Below are positions 7,646 through 14,630 of a stretch of DNA of 14,993 nt, in pieces. The notes below the pieces were generated by a model. The model ran no database searches. It was given only the letters and a program-made list of their open reading frames with translations, and had not been told where the DNA came from. The number at the start of each line of letters is the position of its first letter. Positions within the stretch are counted from its first letter, which is position 1. The stretch comes from Methanomicrobiales archaeon (GTDB taxonomy: Archaea; Halobacteriota; Methanomicrobia; Methanomicrobiales; Methanomicrobiaceae), in NCBI GenBank assembly GCA_012523385.1, contig JAAYIO010000132.1, positions 1 to 14,993 on the forward strand, in the 5' to 3' direction. The position numbers were made by a program, and so were the translations under genes.

Positions 7646-9088
7646 TCAGCATCTGTTTTGCTGATTAATGACCACCAAGCGCTCTTCGGTCATTTCCCGG
7701 ATGGCAGACCGCGGGCCTTCCCGACCAAAGCCTGAGCGTTTCGTGCCGCCGTAGGGCATGTGATCCATGCGGAATGTCGGAATATCATTCACGATGAGCC
7801 CCCCTACCGGAATGCCACGGGCCGCCTGATGAATCCGCGTGATATCATTCGTGAAGATGCCCGCCTGCAGACCATAAGGCGTCTTTGCAGCCATTTCAAT
7901 AGCTTCTGCCCATGTCTGATACGGGGTCAGGGTGAGACCGGGGGCAAAAAGCTCGGCCGCATTCACGTCCATCGTTGGATTGGTATGTTCCAGCACGGTC
8001 GGATGGAGGACGGCACCTTCACGGATGCCGCCGGTGCAGCAGATTGCCCCGGCTTTAATTGCCTCCCGAATCTTCTTTTCTGCTGTAATCGCTGCAAACT
8101 CACTTACCATCGGCCCCACATCCGTCTCGGGTGCGGACGGGTCGCCGGTGACGAGACTTGCTGTACGTTCGCAGATTAACCGCCGCATCTCTTCATAGAC
8201 TGCATGGTGAATCAAAACGCGCTGAACCGAGATGCAGGTCTGCCCACTGTATGAGAAGGCACCCTGCACAATCCGTGCGGCCGCATACGTGAGGTCGGCG
8301 TCCTCATGCACGATGACCGCCGCGTTGCCGCCCAGTTCAAGTCCGACACGGGGTGTCCGTGCCACTGCCTGCAGATGCCATCCCACCTCCGGACTGCCGG
8401 TAAAGGAGACCATGGAAATACGGGGGTCGCGAACCATTACCTCTGCGGTCTCCGGCAAACAGGGCAGAACTGAGATGGCCTTTGGGGGTATGCCTGCGGC
8501 CAGTGCCGCCTTACCGAGGAAAAGGGAAGAGAGCGGTGTCTTTGAGGCCGGTTTCAGGATACAGGCATTGCCTGCGGCAAGGGCAGGGCCAAGTTTGTGG
8601 CAGGCGAGGTTGAGCGGGAAGTTAAAGGGGGTGATACCGAGAATGATGCCCAGCGGTACCCGGTAGAGGTACCCGGTCCGCCCGTCTCCGCCTTGTGTCC
8701 AGTCTAAAGGCAGTATCTCTCCGCCGATGCGGCGCGACTCTTCTGCAGAGATGCGGAGAACGTCAATTGAGCGGGTCACTTCACCGGTTGCCGATCTTCG
8801 GGGTTTGCCTGCTTCAGAGATGATGATATCTGTTGCTTCATCCGCATGCTCTTCCAGATAGTCTGCCATCGCAACCAACCATTCTGAACGCCGGTATGCA
8901 GGAAGATCACGCATCTGCATGAATCCGGATTGTGCTGCTTGAATGGCATCATTGCAGTCTTGTCTTCCTGCAAGGCAGACTGATGCCACCGTACAGCCGA
9001 GATATGGATCAGTAACGTCAAGCACAGCGGGGCTTGTGCGCCACTCGCCACCCACAAGGAATGGTTCCGGGTCCTGAATATCCTGCAT
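7646..9088 (-). CDS. NAD(P)-dependent aldehyde dehydrogenase, CofA/lactaldehyde dehydrogenase-like
   Basis: A 480-residue ALDH superfamily enzyme, oxidising an aldehyde to an acid with NAD(P)+. Conserved points are N156 in TPFNFP, K179 in LKPAS (cofactor), FTGSPEVG (229-236), the general base E251 in LELGG, the nucleophile C285 in SGQTCISVQR, and the NDIPTFRMDHMPYGGTKRSGFGREG-type C-terminus. The layout closely resembles M. jannaschii MJ1411 (CofA), which oxidises lactaldehyde to lactate for coenzyme F420 synthesis; phosphonoacetaldehyde and non-phosphorylating glyceraldehyde-3-phosphate dehydrogenases are also close, so the substrate is not settled. It is the first gene of the minus-strand block leading through DraG to the arginine genes. 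A good TATA box (9109-9119) places the transcript start at or near the ATG. It is divergent from the XRE regulator. Confidence 0.9.
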   Translation of the reverse strand: MQDIQDPEPFLVGGEWRTSPAVLDVTDPYLGCTVASVCLAGRQDCNDAIQAAQSGFMQMRDLPAYRRSEWLVAMADYLEEHADEATDIIISEAGKPRRSATGEVTRSIDVLRISAEESRRIGGEILPLDWTQGGDGRTGYLYRVPLGIILGITPFNFPLNLACHKLGPALAAGNACILKPASKTPLSSLFLGKAALAAGIPPKAISVLPCLPETAEVMVRDPRISMVSFTGSPEVGWHLQAVARTPRVGLELGGNAAVIVHEDADLTYAAARIVQGAFSYSGQTCISVQRVLIHHAVYEEMRRLICERTASLVTGDPSAPETDVGPMVSEFAAITAEKKIREAIKAGAICCTGGIREGAVLHPTVLEHTNPTMDVNAAELFAPGLTLTPYQTWAEAIEMAAKTPYGLQAGIFTNDITRIHQAARGIPVGGLIVNDIPTFRMDHMPYGGTKRSGFGREGPRSAIREMTEERLVVINQQNRC

Positions 9089-9108
9089 GGGAAATACTGT
9101 GCCATGAC

Positions 9109-9119
9109 TCTATATAAGT
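9109..9119 (-). promoter_or_regulatory. TATA box of the aldehyde dehydrogenase gene, leaderless geometry
   Basis: The minus strand reads ACTTATATAGA, a near-consensus archaeal TATA box centred near 9114. The aldehyde dehydrogenase ATG at 9088 lies about 26 bases downstream, the normal TATA-to-start-site distance, and there is no Shine-Dalgarno before the ATG. This is the best promoter in the window and probably drives the whole block to argB. Confidence 0.65.
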
Positions 9120-9281
9120 CGTAAGTTGGCCCGGCATCTTTACACTAATCTTAGTCAGGTACGTGAGTATCCTGATACACCGCTGACCAGTTCAAGACCA
9201 TGTCGCCCTCTCCGGGAATGAGCGTGAAAGCAGGACTGAAGAATGAACCCGCAGTAAAACCGCTCTCATAGCATGACTTGG

Positions 9282-9291
9282 ATATGCTTAA
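9282..9291 (+). promoter_or_regulatory. Weak TATA-like element before the XRE regulator
   Basis: ATATGCTTAA lies about 30 bases before the ATG at 9318. It is a poor match to the archaeal TATA consensus. It is reported because no ribosome binding site is visible at 9318, which would suit a leaderless or near-leaderless transcript. Confidence 0.25.
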
Positions 9292-9317
9292 GAGGGTGCT
9301 CTCCTAATGAACAATTG

Positions 9318-9806
9318 ATGTTTTCGGCCCGGGTATTTGAGACAGATTTCAGAACAGCACTGGAAGAAGAGCTTGACCGCCGCGGGATGAGTATAAAGGA
9401 ACTGGCGGGGTTGGTGGGCATATCCGCGGCATCTCTCTATAAGATAACTTCAGGAGAACGGGACCCCCGTTTCTCTCTGGTAAAAGCCATCGCAGTCGCC
9501 CTTGACCCAAAAGAAAAGGACTTTGTCGCCGTTATTGCGGCAAAATTTCTCTTAGATGAACTCCAGTCGGTGAAACATACGATAGATGACACGACCTACC
9601 GCATCCACGGGTATAGTGCTAATACCATGGAAGAGGTGATCATTGCTGCTGTTCGGGCCGAAAAAGACGGTGCTATCGGGATCATCTGTGCCCCGATTCT
9701 CACCACACTCGTGGAACGCATCGTCGATATACCGGTGGCCATCATCCGACCCAGCCCTGACGCATATCGGGCTGCTTTTGAGTCATTGATTCGCCGTCGG
9801 GAGTAA
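9318..9806 (+). CDS. XRE-type helix-turn-helix regulator with C-terminal sensory-like domain
   Basis: A 162-residue DNA-binding regulator. Residues about 13-64 form a Cro/C1-type HTH (S-I-K-E-L-A-G-L-V-G-I-S-A-A-S-L-Y-K-I then GERDP), the usual operator-reading fold. The C-terminal part (about 93-160) alternates strands and helices, with ANTMEEVIIAAVRAEKDGA and GIICAPILTTLVERIVDIPVAII; it looks like a small Rossmann-like ligand domain reminiscent of the PrpR N-terminal family, a resemblance I cannot test here. The frame is open back to an ATG at 9273, but those 15 residues (MTWICLRGCSPN...) look non-conserved, so 9318 is preferred. It is divergent from the aldehyde dehydrogenase, so autoregulation and control of that promoter are plausible. 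Effector unknown. Confidence 0.82.
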   Translation: MFSARVFETDFRTALEEELDRRGMSIKELAGLVGISAASLYKITSGERDPRFSLVKAIAVALDPKEKDFVAVIAAKFLLDELQSVKHTIDDTTYRIHGYSANTMEEVIIAAVRAEKDGAIGIICAPILTTLVERIVDIPVAIIRPSPDAYRAAFESLIRRRE

Positions 9807-9824
9807 CAATACCGATATCTCAGG

Positions 9825-9840
9825 TCTATTTTCATTTCTA
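9825..9840 (+). terminator. T-rich tract after the XRE regulator
   Basis: TATTTTCATTTCT follows the regulator stop by about 20 bases. T-rich tracts end transcripts in archaea. No hairpin is seen. The convergent spacer 9807-9930 holds nothing else that I can recognise. Confidence 0.25.
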
Positions 9841-9896
9841 TCGTTGCAAAGCATATCAATTCCAGAAAAACAGCCAGATACCCCTTAAAATTGCTG

Positions 9897-9902
9897 AAAA
9901 AA
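9897..9902 (-). terminator. T6 tract after the beta-propeller gene
   Basis: The minus strand has six Ts (CATTTTTTCAG) about 30 bases after the stop of the last gene of the surface cluster. It is a simple candidate for the end of that operon; no stem precedes it. Confidence 0.3.
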
Positions 9903-9930
9903 TGGGATATTTCTGAAACGACTCTTTCAC

Positions 9931-11019
9931 TCAGAGGCGTCTAACGACATACCGTGCCGAAATGATGAGGGCCGCTACTACGGGGAATATGGGGAAGGGA
10001 GTGCCTGTTGAGACCGGGGTATCTACGGGAGGCGACTGTGTATGTGCAGTTGCAATGGTGGACACCGTCTCTTCGGGAACCCGTTCTATCAGAGGAGCCT
10101 CTTCTGTCGGGCCAGTGTTTTTAGTAATAAATCCTTTGATACGGGTGCCGTCTGTCAGCAGTATCCGCCTCCCGCTGCCATCCATCGCAGTAGCAACCGA
10201 GGCATCCCCAGTGGTAATCTGACCCTCTGAGGTGCCATCGCGCTGTATGAACCGGATACCTTTTTGGTCTGCAATTGCAACCGTGGCACCATCTGCTGTC
10301 ACTGCAACGCCACCGGCACGCGGGGCAGAACCAGACCAGAGGAGGCTCCCGGCCCGTGAGAGCAGGGCAACCGTACCGTCAGCAGAGGCGGCTGCGATCG
10401 TCCGGGCATTATCTGATAAGGCAACAGCAGTCACCGGCTTGCGGGAGAGACCATATGTCCAGCGTTCCTCTCCTGCATCAGAGAAAAACACTACATTGCC
10501 GGCAGATGTCCCGCCAACGATGTAGGTTCCGTCCGGGCATATGGCAACCGAGATGAGATCATCAACGGTGTCAACACTCCAAACGAGATCCCCTTTCGGG
10601 GAATAGAGGTGCAGTGTCTCGTCATCGAGCGCGACAGCGATACGACTGCCGTCTGCCGTAATGGCGAGGTCATTTACGCAATTTTTGGTCTTTAATGCAG
10701 CAAGAACGGTGGTATTCTGATGCATCACAAGAATGCCATCGCCACCTGCTGCAAGAACTGCCCCGTCACCGGAGAGGGAGAGGGAACGATACCTCCTGTC
10801 CGGAATGCGCCAGCATTCAGCACCATCTGCAGTCAGCATCATGATACCGGCATTCCCGACAAAGGCACCGTATGCCCCATCGCCCGAAACCACTGCATAC
10901 GTGATGCGAACCGCCGTCTGATCAATTCCCACAGGTACCCACTCTTCTGCCATCACCGCTGAGGGGAACAATAAAAAAGAGAGAAACAGGATGATAATTG
11001 CTGTATATCGTCCGTTCAC
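9931..11019 (-). CDS. Exported, membrane-anchored beta-propeller (WD40/PQQ-like) protein
   Basis: A 362-residue surface protein. Residues 1-24 are a signal peptide (cut after V-M-A, before EEW). Residues about 30-300 are repeated four-stranded units of the type 'V.A.ALS.D....A.AS.DGTV.L....G.LLW', giving about six or seven propeller blades; 'LAITADGSRIAVALDDETL' and 'AVALSDNARTIAAASADGT' are examples. A Thr/Pro stalk with TQSP at 327-330 leads to a C-terminal hydrophobic segment (about 343-356) and RRL. The start is GTG at 11019, overlapping the stop of the BtuF-fusion gene as GTGA, with AGGAGG 8 bases upstream, so translation is coupled. The partner or ligand is not shown by the sequence. 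Location beside corrinoid-type genes invites comparison with BtuG, a bacterial surface propeller that binds cobalamin, but this is fold-level only. Confidence 0.85.
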   Translation of the reverse strand: MNGRYTAIIILFLSFLLFPSAVMAEEWVPVGIDQTAVRITYAVVSGDGAYGAFVGNAGIMMLTADGAECWRIPDRRYRSLSLSGDGAVLAAGGDGILVMHQNTTVLAALKTKNCVNDLAITADGSRIAVALDDETLHLYSPKGDLVWSVDTVDDLISVAICPDGTYIVGGTSAGNVVFFSDAGEERWTYGLSRKPVTAVALSDNARTIAAASADGTVALLSRAGSLLWSGSAPRAGGVAVTADGATVAIADQKGIRFIQRDGTSEGQITTGDASVATAMDGSGRRILLTDGTRIKGFITKNTGPTEEAPLIERVPEETVSTIATAHTQSPPVDTPVSTGTPFPIFPVVAALIISARYVVRRL

Positions 11020-13004
11020 TCACCCTGCCTCCTGAGACAGACTCCGGCAACGAAGAGAGCGGCGAGTGCACCAATGAACGGGGCGGGACTCTGTGTTGCC
11101 ACCGGCTGATCATTCTTGCCCTCAGGGAAACATTCCGGGTGAATGTCGCGTGCCACCATCTCGAGTGCCTCTACAATACGCGGACCGCCGCGGTCGATGA
11201 TATCAGAGTCAACCAGATAGACCCGACCCTCTTTGACAGCAGTTAGTCCCTTAAAACGGGGTTCTTCTTCGGTGACATAGCGGTAGAGGACGTCATAACT
11301 GTTCCCTCCCATGCCTGCACCGGAGTTTGCAATAATAACGTCCGGGTCGGTGACAATGAACCTCTCCATGCTCACAATCTCCCAGCCCTCAACAGATGAG
11401 AAAGCGTTGGTGGCACCCGCCATCATAAACATCTCGTCCTGAAATGAACCACTGCCACTGACCCATATCGGATCATTCCAGACCATATGGACAACAGACG
11501 GTGTGGTATCAGCGCTGGCAACCGCCGTCTTCACAGCATCAATCCGTGCCTGCATATCGGCCCCCACGACCGCCGCTTCGTCATCAGCCCAGGTTGCCTT
11601 ACCAACGAGGTGAATATTTTCGATCACATCTTCGATGGAGGTGGGGTTGAGGGCAAGAACGGTAATACCGAGGTTTTCCAGGTAATTGATGACCTCCTGG
11701 GTGTTGCCGAACGCAGCGATTACCAGGTCAGGTCTCGCCTGCACCACCTTCTCGATATTTACCGAACTGTAGCCACCAACCTTATCGGCAGCGATAGCCG
11801 CGTCGGGGTAGTTGCAATAGTCAGTCACGCCGACCACCCGATCCCCGAGACCCAGTGCATAGAGGATCTCAGTATTGGCTGGTGCCAGTGAGACAATGCG
11901 CTGAGGGGGAGCTGATAGGGATATCTCACGCCCGAAGTCATCGGTGATCGTCCGGGCACCCGCTGATGAATCAAACGTAGGAGTATCCCCTGTTGAAACA
12001 ACCGGTGCCTTAGTGGACACAGGCGTCCCTACCGTTGTGGGCGGTGCAACCGGCACTGCACCCTTCACCGGGATGATAGGAAACGTCCTGCCGGTCAGTG
12101 CCGGGATCGCGGTTGCAGTCATCTTGCCCGGCGCATCCGCAAGTACTGATGTCCACTTGAAATAACCCTCTCCCGTCTGGAAAGACAGGAGGTGGGACAC
12201 CGGAGTGCGACCAGTCGCTGTCGTCCAGGTCAGGGGATCCTCGCCTGCGGCCACAAGCGCCTGGATGACCCAGGAATCAGAGGCGGAGTTGGTCGCACTG
12301 GTACCGCCATAGTTGAACCCACCGTCATCCTTCTGCTGTTTCTTCAGGAAGGCGATGGCATTTCGGATGACGGGTGCATCCCGGGATGTTCCTCCGGCAA
12401 TGAGAGCCTGGATGGCAGATCCGGTATCATCACAGTCACTTTCTGCCCCAACCGCCCAGCTAAAGCCACCGTCATCGTTTGGCTGTTTCTTTAGCCAGGC
12501 AACCGCTTTCGAGGTGTCCTCACCCACAGCGGAAAGGGCCATAATAGCCCAGCTTGTGGTGTAGATATGTTCTCCATAGCGACCGTCTTCCCGCTGCTTT
12601 TTCTGCAGGAATGAGACAAAGTCATGGCCGCCAAAGTTTCGCGGATCATCGCCTGCGGCGACAGCCGTAATTATGAGCTTAGCGGTCTCTGATGTTCCAT
12701 CAATAGCAAGTGTTTCATCTCCAAGGGTCCGCAGATAGTCACCTGCTGAAGCACCACCCGCTGACCATTGGTCAGGGTCGCCACCTGCGGATACAATCGC
12801 AAGGATTGCCCATGTTGAGAGAGACGCAGAGGATGTTTTTCCGTCTTCAGCAAACCCACCGTCTGCCTGCTGGCAGGAGGCGAGGTATGCAAGTGCATTA
12901 CTGACTTCATCGTTCTCAGCAGTGAGCGGATAGGCTACAGCTGTTGCCGCAAGGCACGGAATGATGAGAAGTATTAATAAAAAAAGAAGATTTTTTGTAT
13001 GCAT
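11016..13004 (-). CDS. Surface fusion of alpha/alpha-barrel (terpenoid-cyclase/transcobalamin-like) and BtuF cobalamin-binding domain
   Basis: A 662-residue exported protein (from the ATG at 13004; a TTG nine bases earlier is in frame). Residues 1-25 are a signal peptide. Residues about 27-307 form an alpha/alpha toroid of about six helical hairpins marked by QQADGGF (45-51), QREDGRYG (137-144), QPNDDGGF (174-181), QQKDDGGF (223-230) and a weaker QTGEGYF (276-282); the unit near 90-100 lacks the motif. This is the prenyltransferase/squalene-cyclase fold, also the alpha domain of transcobalamin and intrinsic factor. A Pro/Thr linker (about 308-349) leads to a BtuF-type periplasmic-binding domain (about 352-625; T-I-T-D-D-F-G-R-E-I, then PQRIVSLAPANTEILYALG, and V-V-G-V-T-D-Y-C-N-Y-P). 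TQSP (637-640), a membrane segment (about 642-657) and RRQGE close the chain. No cyclase DxDD motif was seen, so binding rather than catalysis is likely. BtuF relatives also carry haem and siderophores; the barrel and the DUF4430 neighbour favour corrinoid. Confidence 0.9.
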   Translation of the reverse strand: MHTKNLLFLLILLIIPCLAATAVAYPLTAENDEVSNALAYLASCQQADGGFAEDGKTSSASLSTWAILAIVSAGGDPDQWSAGGASAGDYLRTLGDETLAIDGTSETAKLIITAVAAGDDPRNFGGHDFVSFLQKKQREDGRYGEHIYTTSWAIMALSAVGEDTSKAVAWLKKQPNDDGGFSWAVGAESDCDDTGSAIQALIAGGTSRDAPVIRNAIAFLKKQQKDDGGFNYGGTSATNSASDSWVIQALVAAGEDPLTWTTATGRTPVSHLLSFQTGEGYFKWTSVLADAPGKMTATAIPALTGRTFPIIPVKGAVPVAPPTTVGTPVSTKAPVVSTGDTPTFDSSAGARTITDDFGREISLSAPPQRIVSLAPANTEILYALGLGDRVVGVTDYCNYPDAAIAADKVGGYSSVNIEKVVQARPDLVIAAFGNTQEVINYLENLGITVLALNPTSIEDVIENIHLVGKATWADDEAAVVGADMQARIDAVKTAVASADTTPSVVHMVWNDPIWVSGSGSFQDEMFMMAGATNAFSSVEGWEIVSMERFIVTDPDVIIANSGAGMGGNSYDVLYRYVTEEEPRFKGLTAVKEGRVYLVDSDIIDRGGPRIVEALEMVARDIHPECFPEGKNDQPVATQSPAPFIGALAALFVAGVCLRRQGE
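11028..11033 (-). promoter_or_regulatory. AGGAGG ribosome binding site deciding the GTG start at 11019
   Basis: A perfect AGGAGG on the minus strand lies 8 bases before the GTG at 11019, inside the 3' end of the BtuF-fusion gene. It supports the non-ATG start and the four-base GTGA overlap. Confidence 0.7.
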
Positions 13005-13028
13005 TTTATTCAACCAATTTTGTTTTAG

Positions 13029-14630
13029 TTATCTTTTTTTGTTACAGTATATGCCGGTTACTCCTATGAGGCCCGCTACTGCTGCACAGATGGCACTCAG
13101 GGCTGTTCCGGATTGTGTTGGTGCAGTACTTGAGGCTGGAGAGGCTACAGGCGGTATAGCCACAGTGCCGGATGCCACCGGTGCTTCCATAATGGAGACA
13201 AAGATGAACGAAGAAAGCCCTTTTGCAGGCCCTGCCTCAAGGATCATCCTGCCATCAGCGGTGGTGCCTACAGACCGAAGTACAAGCACCTCTGCGGTAC
13301 CGTCATCCATGATGTGCACCAGACGCAGGGCAGAGAGGCCGCCTGCCTGTCTAATAAATGCAGGGTCTACGGTAATACGGACGGTCACATCGCCCACATC
13401 TACCCCGTTTTCAAGACCGCGTTTCTCAACGTTCATCAGCCAGCCGGCAGTGCTGACTGTCATGCCCTCAGCACCGAGTACGGTATTTGCTGCACTCAGT
13501 ATTGCTGTTGGTACATCGGAGAGGCCGGAGATTGGAGTTATCGTAGAACCGATATCAGCATCCATTGGAACCGTCATGAGAGAGACAAAGAGGCCAATTT
13601 CCGGGGTGGCACCGTTTGGACAGGTCACCTGAACAGGCTTGGTCTCAGCCGTAACATCGGCAATGGTTCCTGAGCTGACACCGATCTTGTCCGTGAAGTC
13701 CACAAAGCGAATTCGTAAGGTAACATCATCACGGGTGATGATCATCGTGTTGCCAGCAAAGGTGATCGTATCCCCAGAGGAAGTTGCCATCGGGACGTTT
13801 ACTGTCAGATGCATCCGGCCATCACTCAGACGCAGATCAGAACCCGGAGGCAGGGAGAGCGGATATGAAACAGCTTCTGCCGTTGCACCATCTGCCGTTA
13901 CCCCGTCGCCGGTTCCGGTTTCCCCGGTTCCTGTGGATGAACTGCCGGGAGCAAGGACGCTGCTCGTCTGTACCCTGAAGTAGAATGCCTTCGGCGACTG
14001 GTCAGGTGTCTGGCTCATCGACTCGCTGTAATACCAGATCACTTCATCGCCGTTGGAAACAGGTTTTTGGTCAGCTGTCACGCCCGGTGAGAGGCCATTT
14101 ACCTGGTACATCCAGCCGGCCAGTCCCTCGTTGGGTGTCCCATCCACCTCGATGGTAAAGAGACCGCTATCCCACTTGTCGCTCACCTTGAAACTGATGC
14201 CTGCTTTCTGCAGGACACCAAGGCCACTCTGCCATGAGACGGGGTAGGATTTTTTGGAATTGTCGGCAGTCACACTGAAATCACCCTTGGGCAGGGTGAC
14301 GGTTCTCCAGAAAACGGGGGGGGTGTCACTGCCGCCGCCACCGCTGCTGCCACCAGTTGCGACAGGGACGCTCGCAACTGCGGTCTGGCCTGCGGCAGTC
14401 GCAGTGATTGAAAGAGTGCCACTCGCCGCAGGAATGAAGGAAATAGTTGATCCATAGGCATACACCGGCACACCGCTGTTCATCTGGAAGGTCACGAATG
14501 CCGGTGCATCAAGGGTGACGACCACTGCCTGACCGGCCGTACCTCCACTCGTATCCATCGAAAGTGCTGCAACTGGTGCTGCACAGACGAAAAGGATGGT
14601 TATAATGAGTGCACTCAGGAAACGATGCAT
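13029..14630 (-). CDS. Surface protein with DUF4430 (transcobalamin beta-like) domain and PGF-pre-PGF-like region
   Basis: A 533-residue exported protein. Residues 1-22 are a signal peptide. About 25-92 is an Ig-like beta domain, and 93-104 a Ser/Gly linker. About 115-203 is a DUF4430 domain: V-L-Q-K-A-G-I-S-F-K-V, then GWMYQVNGLSPGV (172-184) and NGDEVIWYY (193-201), the same fold as the C-terminal beta domain of transcobalamin and intrinsic factor. After a Gly/Thr linker (about 226-250), residues about 255-480 are beta-rich; 420-482 resembles the archaeal PGF-pre-PGF region seen before surface anchors (VTVRITVDPAFI ... GLSSFIFVSI). TQSG (505-508), a membrane segment (about 509-527) and KKR end it. 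GAGGGAG 4 bases before the ATG is a good ribosome binding site. The gene overlaps the preceding one by 16 bases and is 24 bases before the BtuF fusion. An eight-base G/C run (14316-14323) lies in the linker before DUF4430. A corrinoid-binding role is inferred. Confidence 0.87.
   Translation of the reverse strand: MHRFLSALIITILFVCAAPVAALSMDTSGGTAGQAVVVTLDAPAFVTFQMNSGVPVYAYGSTISFIPAASGTLSITATAAGQTAVASVPVATGGSSGGGGSDTPPVFWRTVTLPKGDFSVTADNSKKSYPVSWQSGLGVLQKAGISFKVSDKWDSGLFTIEVDGTPNEGLAGWMYQVNGLSPGVTADQKPVSNGDEVIWYYSESMSQTPDQSPKAFYFRVQTSSVLAPGSSSTGTGETGTGDGVTADGATAEAVSYPLSLPPGSDLRLSDGRMHLTVNVPMATSSGDTITFAGNTMIITRDDVTLRIRFVDFTDKIGVSSGTIADVTAETKPVQVTCPNGATPEIGLFVSLMTVPMDADIGSTITPISGLSDVPTAILSAANTVLGAEGMTVSTAGWLMNVEKRGLENGVDVGDVTVRITVDPAFIRQAGGLSALRLVHIMDDGTAEVLVLRSVGTTADGRMILEAGPAKGLSSFIFVSIMEAPVASGTVAIPPVASPASSTAPTQSGTALSAICAAVAGLIGVTGIYCNKKR
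14316..14323. repeat. Homopolymer run of eight G (plus strand) inside the DUF4430 gene
   Basis: Eight consecutive G on the plus strand encode the Thr-Pro-Pro just before the DUF4430 domain (residues about 103-105). Gain or loss of one base would shift the frame and remove the DUF4430 domain and anchor. In the sequence given, the frame is intact. Confidence 0.8.

Noticed and set aside
7647..7663. Inverted repeat CAGCA ... TGCTG at the end of the aldehyde dehydrogenase gene.
   Set aside because: Most of it encodes the last residues of the enzyme, the stem is five base pairs and no T-tract follows at a useful distance.
9200..9271. A 23-residue ORF (starting MSPSPGMSVKAG) in the spacer before the XRE regulator, ending one base before an alternative ATG at 9273.
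   Set aside because: It has no convincing ribosome binding site and no recognisable domain, and is short enough to arise by chance. It could be a leader peptide or remnant, but nothing in the sequence decides this.
12320..12620. Imperfect DNA repeats around the 'accgtcatcc/accgtcatcg/gaccgtcttc' segments.
   Set aside because: They are the coding trace of the DGGF helical-hairpin protein repeats in the alpha/alpha barrel, not an independent DNA repeat or CRISPR array.
12950..12960. Cysteine in the signal peptide of the BtuF fusion as a possible lipobox.
   Set aside because: The residues before it are I-I-P, with Pro at -1, which does not fit a lipobox; the C-terminal membrane helix is a better anchor.
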